DNA from: a virus | DNA: 21,437 bases | Strand: one strand, 5' to 3' | Virus record (IMG/VR): IMGVR_UViG_3300030101_001427 | Span: 1 to 21,437 of that record | Shown: one piece after another, positions 1-6,934 of the stretch | Layout: the number at the start of each line of letters is the position of its first letter | Numbering within the stretch: the first letter of the stretch is position 1 | Program-made: the position numbers and the translations under genes | The notes under the pieces: model-generated | Told to the model about the DNA's origin: nothing | Seen by the model: the letters and a program-made list of their open reading frames with translations, nothing else | Databases searched by the model: none

Positions 1-540
1 GTCATCTGTGGCTGTGATTGTATCGCCATTAATAGTTATTTCATCAACTGTAAGGGTTGTTAAGGTGCCTAAACTTGTAATGTTAGTTTGTGCTGCTGTT
101 GATAAAGTTCCTGCTAATGTTGTTGCTGTCAAAGTACCAGTAACAGTTGCACCACTACTTGTTGTAGCAAACTTAACGGCATCATCAAAATATAATCCAA
201 CCGCACCATTATCTAAAAAATATGCTTTAGTTTCTGTGTCTGCACCATTTTTAATATATAAATCATTAGATGCTATTCTAAGATCTCCAGTACCGCCATC
301 TTTAATATAGCTATTACTTCCATCGTGATAAATCTCTAAATCATCGCCAGTTCCAAAGATAGCTTTTGCATTATCATCAAAGTTTGCTGAAGCAAATTTA
401 ACATTGACTGCTGTACCGCCAGCTGCAAAGATTGCATCAAGAGCATCTAAGTCTGCATTTATTTTTGTTCCCCAGGTATCGGTTGATGCTCCTACTTCTG
501 GTTTAGTTAAATTTAAATTCGTTGTAAATGTATCTGCCAT
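1..540 (-). CDS. Tail fibre protein, N-terminal part (runs off the left edge)
   Basis: The minus-strand frame is open from an ATG at 538-540 to the window edge, giving the first 180 residues. A good ribosome site (AGGA, then ATTAATT) precedes the ATG, 13 bp after the stop of the upstream tail gene. The N-terminus carries W-G-T-K-I-N-A-D-L-D, a common adhesin-stem opening in marine phage tail fibres. Around residues 66-88 is the segment F-G-T-G-D-D-L-x-I-Y-H-D-G-S-N-S-Y-I, a motif recurrent in cyanophage and pelagiphage tail-fibre proteins. The remainder is Thr/Ala/Gly-rich, low-complexity beta material with T-G-T-L-T and L-T-T-L-T-V segments. It probably binds the host surface at the tail. 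The C-terminal receptor-binding part and the stop lie outside the window. Family placement is by motif recall, not alignment. Confidence 0.8.
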   Translation of the reverse strand, partial: MADTFTTNLNLTKPEVGASTDTWGTKINADLDALDAIFAAGGTAVNVKFASANFDDNAKAIFGTGDDLEIYHDGSNSYIKDGGTGDLRIASNDLYIKNGADTETKAYFLDNGAVGLYFDDAVKFATTSSGATVTGTLTATTLAGTLSTAAQTNITSLGTLTTLTVDEITINGDTITATDD

Positions 541-553
541 AATTAATTCCTAT

Positions 554-1213
554 TTATGCTGCTATGTCAGTCCAATCTGTACTTGTTGCGGACTGATCTG
601 TCCAAGTTGTTGTAGCGGGTGTTTGTTCTGTATAGTCAGTTGTTGCTACAGTCTGGTCATTCCATTTTAAACCACCTAACGCAGAAAAACCACTTGTTTG
701 TGCAACAGTAGATGCGCCTCTTAATACAATGCCACCTATTGCATCCATCCCGCTTGTTTCTGCTAATGTTCCTGCACCTACTACAGTAAATCTACCTGTA
801 GCTGTCATGCCAGATATAGCTGGCCCTATGACTACGCCTCGGTCTATTTGTGTACCTGTAGCTATGACATTAGAAGTTGCAGTTATAGTTGCAGATCCTA
901 AATCTATTTGTGTTCCTATTGCTGAAGCACCAGAGGTTGCTGATATAGTTGCAACACCTCTATCAATTTGCGTACCAGATGCCGTAACGCTAGATACTGC
1001 ACTAATAACCGCTTGTCCGCGATCTATTTGTCTACCTGTTGCTGTAAAGTTTGAATTTGCTGCTATGGTTGCAGAACCTAATACTGGAACTTGAACAGTT
1101 CCGATTGCTGTTACATTAGATGTTGCAGCAATAGTTGCTGCACCAAAATGATATGCGGGAGTTCCGTAATTGGATTTCCCGTATGTGTATAAACCGTAGC
1201 CTACTGAGGCCAT
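554..1213 (-). CDS. Repeat-rich tail/fibre-associated protein (eight ~20-residue repeats)
   Basis: This is a 219-aa protein of unknown exact role, placed among the tail genes. After a Gly/Tyr-rich N-terminus of 23 residues, residues 24-185 are eight consecutive units of 20 residues (the first is 22). Each has the pattern G-x-A-T-I-x-A-x-S-x-x-x-A-x-G-T-Q-I-D-R, so small residues and short beta strands alternate. This suggests a beta-solenoid or fibrous stalk. The C-terminus switches to a shorter Trp/Tyr repeat (D-Y-T-E-Q-T-P, then T-W-T-D-Q-S, then D-W-T-D), a kind of tail seen on other marine-phage structural proteins. It starts 4 bp after the stop of the upstream tail gene and is 13 bp before the fibre gene, so it is probably co-translated and virion-associated. 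No catalytic motif is visible. Confidence 0.65.
   Translation of the reverse strand: MASVGYGLYTYGKSNYGTPAYHFGAATIAATSNVTAIGTVQVPVLGSATIAANSNFTATGRQIDRGQAVISAVSSVTASGTQIDRGVATISATSGASAIGTQIDLGSATITATSNVIATGTQIDRGVVIGPAISGMTATGRFTVVGAGTLAETSGMDAIGGIVLRGASTVAQTSGFSALGGLKWNDQTVATTDYTEQTPATTTWTDQSATSTDWTDIAA
659..1144 (-). repeat. Eight in-frame ~60-bp tandem repeats inside the tail protein gene
   Basis: The repeat units encode residues 24-185 of the tail protein. Each is 60 bp except the first, which is 66 bp. The nucleotide copies are diverged, but the Q-I-D-(R/L)-G junction is conserved in the central copies. The repeats are in frame, so gain or loss of a unit would lengthen or shorten the protein without breaking it. 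Confidence 0.8.
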
Positions 1214-1217
1214 GTTG

Positions 1218-1610
1218 TTACGCTAGAGTAATATCTAAATCGCCAGCATCAAATCTAAATACATCTCCTGTGCTAACAGTTTTAGATGCCGTAAGGTTTG
1301 CATAAGCCATTAGATTACCACTTGAAGAGGCATCAAAGATACCAACCGCAACTACTGTTCCATAGTTTGCTGTAGCTGTTGGATATTCAACTGCTGCTGA
1401 GTTGGTTGCTGTTGTGGGATCAGTACCAGATACCGTAAAGGCAGCGGTTTGTCTTGCATAAGCACCGCCTGATACTTCTGTACCACCACCTGTATCTGTA
1501 GGTGCTACAGTATATAAAGCAACATGCAATGTACCTGGTGCTGTATAAGCATTACCACCAAATACATGATCTAATACTTTGTCCTCTAAATAATCGCTAA
1601 ATCCAGCCAT
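1218..1610 (-). CDS. Small tail protein, Gp80-like family
   Basis: The 130-aa product has the layout of the short phage tail proteins annotated as Gp80-like. It opens with an N-terminal D-Y-L-E-D-K-V-L-D-H-V-F-G helix, then L-H-V-A-L-Y-T-V-A-P-T-D-T, a Gly-rich turn (G-G-G-T-E-V), Y-A-R-Q, and a C-terminal F-x-F-D-A-G-D-L-D-I strand. The L-x-V-A-L-Y-T strand with the following Gly-rich loop and the terminal D-L-D-I are the features I relied on. The ATG has a strong ribosome site (GGAGAATAGA before ATG). It lies between the adaptor gene and the repeat tail protein and is probably a structural component of the tail tube or fibre base. Its precise role is unknown. Confidence 0.6.
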   Translation of the reverse strand: MAGFSDYLEDKVLDHVFGGNAYTAPGTLHVALYTVAPTDTGGGTEVSGGAYARQTAAFTVSGTDPTTATNSAAVEYPTATANYGTVVAVGIFDASSSGNLMAYANLTASKTVSTGDVFRFDAGDLDITLA

Positions 1611-1624
1611 TCTATTCTCCTATA

Positions 1625-2272
1625 TTAATTACCGTAATGGTAATTTCTTTTTTGTTTTTTTCCGTAAGTTCTTCTTCTCATCATTAAAGAACCTTTGCCA
1701 AATGCAGATTTTTCTTGTGCTAATCGCATTTCTTCCAATGCCTTTTCAAATTGTTGTGTAAACATTGGTATTCTTTCATCTTCCATTAAATAAATAGAAG
1801 CGTGTTTTAATGCACCATATAAATATACATCTGGGTGTGATGCAGATACAAAGTTACTTGTATTAGAATCACTCAATGCAGATATTTTAGCATAGTAAGT
1901 AAGTTGTAGGGTATATGAACTATCTGGTGTTGGTGCTAACTCTATTGAATCATCTACCATTGCATAATAAACAGGTTGGCCTGTTGAGTTGTTGTTTGCT
2001 TTTCTATAGACATCTAGTGATTCTATGGATTGTTGAAATAAAGGACAAAAATTGTTAGATGTAATTTCTATATTAATTGCTTCTAACCAGTCTGATGGAA
2101 CTGTTAAATATTGTGAGTCAGCAGTAGCAGTTGCTCTTTTTATCATGTCTTTGCTACGCAATCTTCTATTAAGCTCTGCTTCTACATTATCTATAAATGT
2201 ATCAATATCAGATGTTAAATCTGATCTATTTAGATAATTTGCTATTGCTGTTTTAAGTTCTGAATATGTCAT
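1625..2272 (-). CDS. Head-tail adaptor (gp4/gp11-like connector protein)
   Basis: A 215-aa protein that probably forms the ring attached below the portal. The N-terminus (T-Y-S-E-L-K-T-A-I-A-N-Y-L-N-R-S-D) followed by an amphipathic helix with E-A-E-L-N-R-R-L-R is typical of adaptor proteins of P22-like and SU10-like podophages. So are the middle L-P-S-D-W-L-E-type strand (here V-P-S-D-W-L-E-A-I) and the segment Y-x-L-Q-L-T-Y-Y-A-K-I. The C-terminus is helical then strongly basic (R-R-R-T-Y-G-K-K-Q-K-R), as might suit contact with DNA or the portal. Its ATG overlaps the TGA of the preceding gene (ATGA), indicating translational coupling. Position after the capsid gene and before tail genes fits the role. 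Assignment is by motif and synteny. Confidence 0.75.
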   Translation of the reverse strand: MTYSELKTAIANYLNRSDLTSDIDTFIDNVEAELNRRLRSKDMIKRATATADSQYLTVPSDWLEAINIEITSNNFCPLFQQSIESLDVYRKANNNSTGQPVYYAMVDDSIELAPTPDSSYTLQLTYYAKISALSDSNTSNFVSASHPDVYLYGALKHASIYLMEDERIPMFTQQFEKALEEMRLAQEKSAFGKGSLMMRRRTYGKKQKRNYHYGN

Positions 2273-2568
2273 ACTTTACCTTGCCATGTTCTAAATACTT
2301 TATTGTCTGAATGGTTTAGCCACTCTTTCCATTTTGCTGAATCTTGCGACCAACCTTCTCTTAATGCTTTTTGCCAAATTACCATCGGTACTTCAGCTAT
2401 GTGTCGCATATCTTTTCCAGGCTTTAATGTATTGTCTCTTAGTTTTTTAACATGGTCAATGACAGGAGCAACATCTTGGGTTGTGTGATAAACAAATTTA
2501 TCATCTTCAGTTACAAATTCTGATTTGTAACCAGTTTTATGATCTGTGATTGTGCGCTTTGTTGTCAT
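2269..2568 (-). CDS. Conserved phage protein of unknown function (99 aa)
   Basis: A small soluble protein with no recognised catalytic motif. It has a beta-hairpin-like N-terminus (I-T-D-H-K-T-G-Y-K-S-E-F), a central helix, and a Trp-rich C-terminal half (W-Q-K-A-L-R-E-G-W, K-W-K-E-W-L, R-T-W-Q-G-K). Small proteins of this kind sit between capsid and adaptor genes in several marine podophage-like genomes, which suggests a virion assembly or head-completion role, but that is inference. It starts right after a rho-independent terminator hairpin and has no Shine-Dalgarno sequence: the bases before ATG are the terminator's CTTTTTAG. It may therefore be expressed weakly. Its stop overlaps the adaptor start by 4 bp. 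Confidence 0.7.
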   Translation of the reverse strand: MTTKRTITDHKTGYKSEFVTEDDKFVYHTTQDVAPVIDHVKKLRDNTLKPGKDMRHIAEVPMVIWQKALREGWSQDSAKWKEWLNHSDNKVFRTWQGKV

Positions 2569-2570
2569 CT

Positions 2571-2597
2571 AAAAAGGGGGTGAGTTAAACCCACCCC
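2571..2597 (-). terminator. Rho-independent terminator after the major capsid gene
   Basis: On the minus strand the sequence folds as GGGGTG / CACCCC (6 bp), one mismatch, two more pairs and a UUA loop, followed directly by CTTTTT. It lies 14 bp after the capsid stop codon. This is the best intrinsic terminator in the window. It would let the capsid mRNA accumulate over the distal tail genes, which need read-through or antitermination. Confidence 0.8.
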
Positions 2598-2610
2598 AAG
2601 ATAATCTAAC

Positions 2611-3555
2611 TTATGAAGTTGTTAAATCAGCTACGACTCCATGAGCAGCTTCGTTGCTCATTTCTAAACCGTATTCAACTACAATCATTTTAGTTTGAGC
2701 ATCACCTATTGTTGAGATATCAACTGTTTGGAAATCTCTTAAGAATGATACTTTTGCAAAGTCAGGATCTACTAATAGTAGTGTTCTTTCTCTGCTGAAG
2801 TTAGAAGGTACTATTTTAAGCTCACCAAAATCTGATGCGTAAATAGAAACAGAAGCCTCTACTGTGTTTGCATCAATCATTTGTCTAGCTGAACTTCTAC
2901 CTGTGAAACCAGAAATTACTTGCTTGTTTACAGGGCCACAGATTGCCATTGAAGGCTCTCCACCGTTTGTAAAACAAGATTGTAATACTGTTTTAAGTAG
3001 TGCTTCAGTTAAAGCTCTCTGGTTACCTGCTGATGAATCAGTAGGAGCAGCACCGCCACCACTACCAGAACCACCAGTTCCTCTTGATACATTAGATGTA
3101 ATCCAAGATTCAAAACCGCCAGTTACCCTAGCTGTTGTTGCGTTACCAGTTGTTTTAGCACCTTTTTGACAGAGAGCTGTTTCCATATCTCTTTTTAATG
3201 CTTTAGACATAATAGCAAGTTGATGAGCCATTTCTGACTTTTTACCTGCTGGATCACTAGCTTGTTGTGAGCCAGTTACAGTTGCATCTCTTGATGAGAT
3301 CATTGCCACATTACTCACTCTTGAAGTAGCAGTTGAAGCAGCTCTTGAAAGTTCAAAACCTTCTAGCTGACCACTTCCGCTTGCAGTTGGTAATGTTTCT
3401 GTTTGCCAATCAAAAACTACATTCTTGATTGAGTTTTTTCCGATTGATGACATAAACGGAGTTTGCTGTGGAGAAATGTTATAGATAACATCACTTAGTT
3501 GTTCTCTATCAGCAGTCGCAGTATATGTATCAAAAGCGTTAGTTACTTTAGCCAT
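2611..3555 (-). CDS. Major capsid protein, SU10/DUF5309-type
   Basis: A 314-aa protein that should form the icosahedral shell with an HK97-like fold. The N-terminus F-D-T-Y-T-A-T-A-D-R-E-Q-L-S-D-V-I-Y-N-I-S-P-Q-Q-T-P-F-M is diagnostic of DUF5309/SU10-type capsids (given here only as the order of residues 8-35). Residues 155-177 carry a Gly/Ser-rich stretch (G-T-G-G-S-G-S-G-G-G), probably a flexible surface loop. The C-terminal half contains the strand A-M-A/I-C-G-P and L-K-I-V-P-S-N, as expected for the A-domain. It follows the scaffold gene after 22 bp, has an AAGGA ribosome site, and is followed by a strong terminator, which matches high expression. Its length is normal for the family. Confidence 0.92.
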   Translation of the reverse strand: MAKVTNAFDTYTATADREQLSDVIYNISPQQTPFMSSIGKNSIKNVVFDWQTETLPTASGSGQLEGFELSRAASTATSRVSNVAMISSRDATVTGSQQASDPAGKKSEMAHQLAIMSKALKRDMETALCQKGAKTTGNATTARVTGGFESWITSNVSRGTGGSGSGGGAAPTDSSAGNQRALTEALLKTVLQSCFTNGGEPSMAICGPVNKQVISGFTGRSSARQMIDANTVEASVSIYASDFGELKIVPSNFSRERTLLLVDPDFAKVSFLRDFQTVDISTIGDAQTKMIVVEYGLEMSNEAAHGVVADLTTS

Positions 3556-3577
3556 ATTTTTTCCTTATAAAAAAAGT

Positions 3578-4582
3578 TTATATTATTTGTTCAAAAAGTT
3601 TAGCTGCATCTTGCACTTTGCCAGTTTTAGCTAATCTTTGTTTTGCTTTTTTCACAGGAGTTGTAGATTTTGGAACATTTGAAGTGCCAGGTCGTGCGGT
3701 TCGAGCTGCCGCTTTCTTTTCAGTTGGTTTCACTTTAGTCGCTTGTTGTGTCTTATGTTGTAACCATGCGTTTCTTAAACCAAGTAAAACTCGGTAGTCA
3801 TAAACGCTGTCCATTTCTTGTGGTGTGTACCCAAGAACACTAACACCGTAATCCCGAATTGCCATCTTTTCTTTAGATGCCACATCGTTGTCTTGCCATT
3901 CTGGAATTTGGTCAAGCAGCTGTTGATTGCCGTATTCAACAAATTGTTGAAGTTTCTTTTGCTGTTCTACTTGTGATTCTTGTTGAACCCTTTGTGCTTC
4001 AGCTTGTACGGCCTGCAACTTTTGCTTTTTCTCATTCCAAACATCCTTTTCACGGACATAAGCAATAGGATCTGCTTCGTAAAGTGCGTTCCAATCTGGC
4101 TCGTTTTCTAACTCGCCCTTCAAAGTCGCTTCCATTCTAGGTAACAACTGTGAATAAATTGCATCTTTTTGAGAAACCTCTTGTTCTTTAGCCTCTATAG
4201 CTTTTCGCTGTTGAGCTAACTCTTGAGTTTTTCTCGTATAATCTCTTTGGCGACTGTACCCGTTTTGGAGTTCTTCAAGCGTAACCTGTGTATCTTCGCC
4301 ATCTACTTTAATTGTATATAGCTGTGGTTGCTCGGACTCCTCTTCTTCGACTTGATCTTCTTGGAGTTCTTCATCTTCTTCAACTTCATCTTCGACTTGG
4401 TTATCTTCAACGGATTCATCTTCAATGATTTCTTCCTGGACTTCCTCTTCGTTGACTACATCTTCTGATGTTTGTTCTGTTTCGTTTTCTGGTTGTTCCT
4501 CTGGAGTCAAAAAACTTTCAAAAGACTGTTCAGCCTCTTGAATATCAGTTTGTAAACCAGTCGGCTTTGCGTTATTGGTCAT
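3578..4582 (-). CDS. Capsid scaffolding protein
   Basis: A 334-aa, very acidic and helical protein placed immediately before the capsid gene. Residues about 20-85 are dominated by Glu/Asp/Gln (for example V-E-D-E-V-E-E-D-E-E). Residues 86-135 hold the recognisable segment Y-T-I-K-V-D-G-E, then L-E-E-L-Q-N-G-Y-S-R-Q-R-D-Y-T-R-K-T-Q, which recurs in scaffold proteins of marine phages. A long charged coiled coil follows (K-A-I-E-A-K-E-Q-E-V and the Gln-rich region 180-215), and the C-terminal 50 residues are Lys/Arg/Ala/Pro-rich. A basic C-terminus is the usual capsid-binding end of scaffolds. An AAGGA ribosome site precedes the ATG. The protein should direct procapsid assembly and then leave or be degraded. 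Confidence 0.82.
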   Translation of the reverse strand: MTNNAKPTGLQTDIQEAEQSFESFLTPEEQPENETEQTSEDVVNEEEVQEEIIEDESVEDNQVEDEVEEDEELQEDQVEEEESEQPQLYTIKVDGEDTQVTLEELQNGYSRQRDYTRKTQELAQQRKAIEAKEQEVSQKDAIYSQLLPRMEATLKGELENEPDWNALYEADPIAYVREKDVWNEKKQKLQAVQAEAQRVQQESQVEQQKKLQQFVEYGNQQLLDQIPEWQDNDVASKEKMAIRDYGVSVLGYTPQEMDSVYDYRVLLGLRNAWLQHKTQQATKVKPTEKKAAARTARPGTSNVPKSTTPVKKAKQRLAKTGKVQDAAKLFEQII

Positions 4583-4631
4583 TATTCATTCCTTAAAATG
4601 TAAAGTAATATTTTACTATATTAATTCTATT

Positions 4632-4892
4632 TTACACAACTTTATGTAGTCTGCCTAATTGTGATTTTGTAATCTTACCCTTCTCTACAATAATGCGGAG
4701 ATGTTTTTCAACTTCGGGCAACAGCTTAATAGCTTTGTGTAAATTTTCTCTTGTACTTATATCATCTCCTTTAGAAGATAACCATAAGTTTGTGTATTCA
4801 TCTTTAAGTATTTGTATAGCGTTTTTAAATGTTTCAGAGTTTAGAATTAACTCTGCTTCGTTAGAATGTAATATTTCTTCTTGTGATGCCAT
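4632..4892 (-). CDS. Small helical phage protein, unknown function (86 aa)
   Basis: I do not recognise a biochemical function. The product is predicted largely helical, with D-E-Y-T-N-L-W-L, R-E-N-L-H-K-A-I-K-L-L-P-E-V-E-K-H-L and a C-terminal G-K-I-T-K-S-Q-L-G-R-L. Similar small proteins lie near the scaffold gene in other marine phage genomes, so a morphogenesis role is plausible but inferred. Its ATG overlaps the TAA of the upstream Pro-rich protein by 1 bp (TAATG). A 49-bp AT-rich gap separates it from the scaffold gene; I see no convincing promoter or terminator there. Confidence 0.7.
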   Translation of the reverse strand: MASQEEILHSNEAELILNSETFKNAIQILKDEYTNLWLSSKGDDISTRENLHKAIKLLPEVEKHLRIIVEKGKITKSQLGRLHKVV

Positions 4893-5758
4893 TACCTTAA
4901 TAAACCACGCATTGGTTGTGCAATACTAAAGTCTGATCCGTTTGGAATTATTGGTTGGTTTAAAAAAGGATCAAAATTATTAAATCTATTTATATCTTCT
5001 ATAAATCTTGGTTCTTCAAAAACTGGTAAATTATCATTAATTATAAATTCTGATATGCTTGGAATTTCAGAAATATTAATATCTTCCACCAGTGGTACTG
5101 GTGGCATCATTAAATCTTCTGGTCTGAAAAAATCCTCTGAACGCCTAATCCCTGGGCCAAAACCAAAATCTTCTAATAGTATTGGCGGCATTTTTTTTGA
5201 AATTACTGGAGGAGGTGTAACTGGAGGAGGCATCATTAAATCTTCTGGTTTAAAAAAATCTTCAGATCGTCTTATGCCAGGGCCAAAACCAAAATCTTCT
5301 AAAGGTGTAACAACTGGAGCATCTTTTTTAAATGAATCTAAAATGCTTTGTATACCAGTAAGATCTAAAGGTTTATATCCTCTTAAAATATCTCTGGGTG
5401 GTGGAAATCTTAAATCTTCTGGTGGAAGAATGGTTATATTATCTCCCATACCACCGCCAATAATATTGGGTGGTAATTGGCTATAATCTGGTGGGTTTAC
5501 AGCATCTCCGCCTGGTAAAAATGCTGCATCATCTGGTGGACTGTCTGTAACAATATTAACATTTGGCAAACCGCTTGGTGGAAGATCCATTTGTGTATAT
5601 CCTTGTGGGTTTGCAGCTGAATAACTTACACCTGGCGCAATCATGTTGGGTACATTTTCTCCACCAGCTATAGAACGAGCATAGTTAAGACCACTTGTAA
5701 AAGTGGGATCGGTTGTAGGTATGATAACCCCATCACCTCCTGGTATTCCTATTGCCAT
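4892..5758 (-). CDS. Pro/Asp-rich low-complexity protein with an internal duplication
   Basis: A 288-aa protein with no recognised domain. It is rich in Pro, Asp, Phe, Ile and Gly and reads as largely disordered, with many short linear motifs. A block of about 25 residues (E-D-F-G-F-G-P-G-I-R-R-S-E-D-F-F, then P-E-D-L-M-M-P-P) occurs twice, separated by a Pro/Val linker. A third, weaker relative, L-P-P-E-D-L-R-F-P-P-P, occurs earlier. No signal peptide or membrane segment is seen. The ribosome site AGGAA precedes the ATG. It sits between the endolysin and the scaffold-side genes, so a virion or lysis accessory role is possible, but nothing in the sequence shows it. Such proteins may act as flexible linkers or partner-binding scaffolds. 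Confidence 0.65.
   Translation of the reverse strand: MAIGIPGGDGVIIPTTDPTFTSGLNYARSIAGGENVPNMIAPGVSYSAANPQGYTQMDLPPSGLPNVNIVTDSPPDDAAFLPGGDAVNPPDYSQLPPNIIGGGMGDNITILPPEDLRFPPPRDILRGYKPLDLTGIQSILDSFKKDAPVVTPLEDFGFGPGIRRSEDFFKPEDLMMPPPVTPPPVISKKMPPILLEDFGFGPGIRRSEDFFRPEDLMMPPVPLVEDINISEIPSISEFIINDNLPVFEEPRFIEDINRFNNFDPFLNQPIIPNGSDFSIAQPMRGLLR
5103..5302 (-). repeat. Duplicated 74-bp coding segment
   Basis: Copy A (5103-5176) and copy B (5229-5302) are the same length and mostly identical, differing largely at third codon positions. They encode the E-D-F-G-F-G-P-G block of the Pro-rich protein. The conserved protein with silent divergence suggests the duplicated motif is selected. Confidence 0.85.
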
Positions 5759-5794
5759 AATATATTCCTAATTTCTTGTAAGTTTAACAAAGAT

Positions 5795-6253
5795 TTAGAC
5801 TTCATGCCATTCTTTACCATCAAATAATAATGCCTCTGCCTCTCTTCTTCTTACTAAACCCTGTAAAACTTTTCCGCCTGCTTTGTTCCATCTTTTTATT
5901 TGTGTAGGTATGTCGTTCCAGTCTTTATGCGTACTATTTAATACTTTTAATAATGTAGAGCTTTTTAAATTAGCTGGCCCAAGATTAAACACCCATGATA
6001 CCAAAGCATCAAATTCGTTTTGTTTTAAATTGACCTCAACCAAGTCATTTATATAACCTTCGTATTCTTCCATTTCGTTTAATAACAATTCATCGGCTTC
6101 TTCTTGGGTAATAGTATCACCTTCTTTTACACCCTTAGTTGAGCCATAACCTATTGTTAAAACATTAGCTGCACAACGATAAGCCTCTAGCTCACAACCC
6201 TCAAACTTTTTAATAAGAGATAAACCCTCTTGTGATATTTTCATATCACTCAT
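5795..6253 (-). CDS. Endolysin, GH24 (T4-type) lysozyme
   Basis: A 152-aa muramidase that cleaves peptidoglycan at the end of infection. The N-terminal catalytic region has the GH24 layout: Glu in K-K-F-E-G (about residue 17), Cys in Y-R-C, and Thr in L-T-I-G-Y-G. This is the E-8aa-D/C-5aa-T triad with Cys in the Asp position, as in P21-like enzymes. Further family marks are F-D-A-L-V-S-W-V-F-N-L-G in the middle and G-L-V-R-R-R-E-A-E near the end. I chose ATG at 6251-6253, which overlaps the holin stop (ATGAGTGA); a second ATG lies 9 bp on. No signal-arrest-release segment is seen, so export across the inner membrane should depend on the upstream holin. Length is typical. Confidence 0.92.
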   Translation of the reverse strand: MSDMKISQEGLSLIKKFEGCELEAYRCAANVLTIGYGSTKGVKEGDTITQEEADELLLNEMEEYEGYINDLVEVNLKQNEFDALVSWVFNLGPANLKSSTLLKVLNSTHKDWNDIPTQIKRWNKAGGKVLQGLVRRREAEALLFDGKEWHEV

Positions 6254-6725
6254 TTTTGTCGCTGGAGTGAGATGCTCCAAAATAGAACGAAATAATTGCA
6301 CTTGCTAATCCTCCAAGATAACCAAGCACTAAATTAATTAGTGCCTCGCTGTTCTGTTCTGGTGGTTGTAATGTTACTAGAAATATATAACCAAGAAAGC
6401 CGCCTATGGTAGCAATACCAATAATTCTTGCAGTCCAGTCTTTGCTAAACATACCTCTAGCGTGTTGTTTGTCTTGTGCTTCTAATTGAAAAACATCAAC
6501 ATCAAGTTTTTTCATTTGCGTTTCAAACTCTTGTTCTGCTTTCTTTAGCTCCATCATTTGCTCTGGAGTTGCGTTTTGTATTGCTTGTTGTACGGATTTT
6601 TGATCGTTAGACACGCCTAGCACTTCTGCTATCTTACCCATTGCCATGCCACCTAAAGGGCCACCCATAGCTGAACCAATGGTAGGAGCTACAGCTCCGA
6701 CTATGTTTTTTAAAATATTCTTCAT
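6246..6725 (-). CDS. Holin, 3TM family
   Basis: A 159-aa inner-membrane protein placed directly before the endolysin. The N-terminal part is Gly/Ala-rich (A-P-T-I-G-S-A-M-G-G-P-L-G-G-M-A) and followed by a charged helix with P-E-Q-M-M-E-L-K-K-A-E-Q-E-F-E. The C-terminal half has two hydrophobic helices (about 99-117 and 128-148) joined by a short polar loop. This order matches the 3TM holin family, in which the amphipathic N-terminus counts as the third segment. It should form the membrane lesion that releases the endolysin. Its ATG overlaps the stop of the XhlA-like gene (ATGA) and its stop overlaps the endolysin start, so all three are translationally coupled. Confidence 0.85.
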   Translation of the reverse strand: MKNILKNIVGAVAPTIGSAMGGPLGGMAMGKIAEVLGVSNDQKSVQQAIQNATPEQMMELKKAEQEFETQMKKLDVDVFQLEAQDKQHARGMFSKDWTARIIGIATIGGFLGYIFLVTLQPPEQNSEALINLVLGYLGGLASAIISFYFGASHSSDKNE

Positions 6726-6934
6726 AAAACGACTGTGATTACCGCGATAGATAAAGCACCAATAAAACCAAAGACACCAAAGGTTGCCATCTTAATAGTA
6801 TTGTTGATTGCTGCTATTTCTTGTTTTATATCTGCAAACTCATTAAAGGCTGTTTTCCACCTTTCTTCGTTTTCTTTTTTAGAAACTGCTAGGTCGGCTG
6901 CGACATCACTTGCTGTTATTTTTTTTGTAGTCAT
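6722..6934 (-). CDS. XhlA-like small membrane protein (lysis accessory)
   Basis: A 70-aa protein with a charged, coiled-coil-like N-terminal part (K-K-E-N-E-E-R-W-K-T-A-F-N-E-F, then I-K-Q-E-I-A-A-I-N-N-T-I) and one C-terminal membrane helix of about 20 residues (residues 50-70). This is the layout of the XhlA haemolysin/holin-partner family. It is co-translated with the 3TM holin through an ATGA overlap and is itself joined by ATGA to the end of the cyclase gene. The context supports a role in timing or assembling the holin lesion. The sequence is too short and plain to be certain of family membership. Confidence 0.65.
   Translation of the reverse strand: MTTKKITASDVAADLAVSKKENEERWKTAFNEFADIKQEIAAINNTIKMATFGVFGFIGALSIAVITVVL

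Noticed and set aside
729-1094. Plus-strand ORF of 121 aa
   Set aside because: It is the antisense shadow of the repeat-rich tail protein; its own regularity (P-R-S-I-C-V-P units) just mirrors the 60-bp repeats, and it has no ribosome site.
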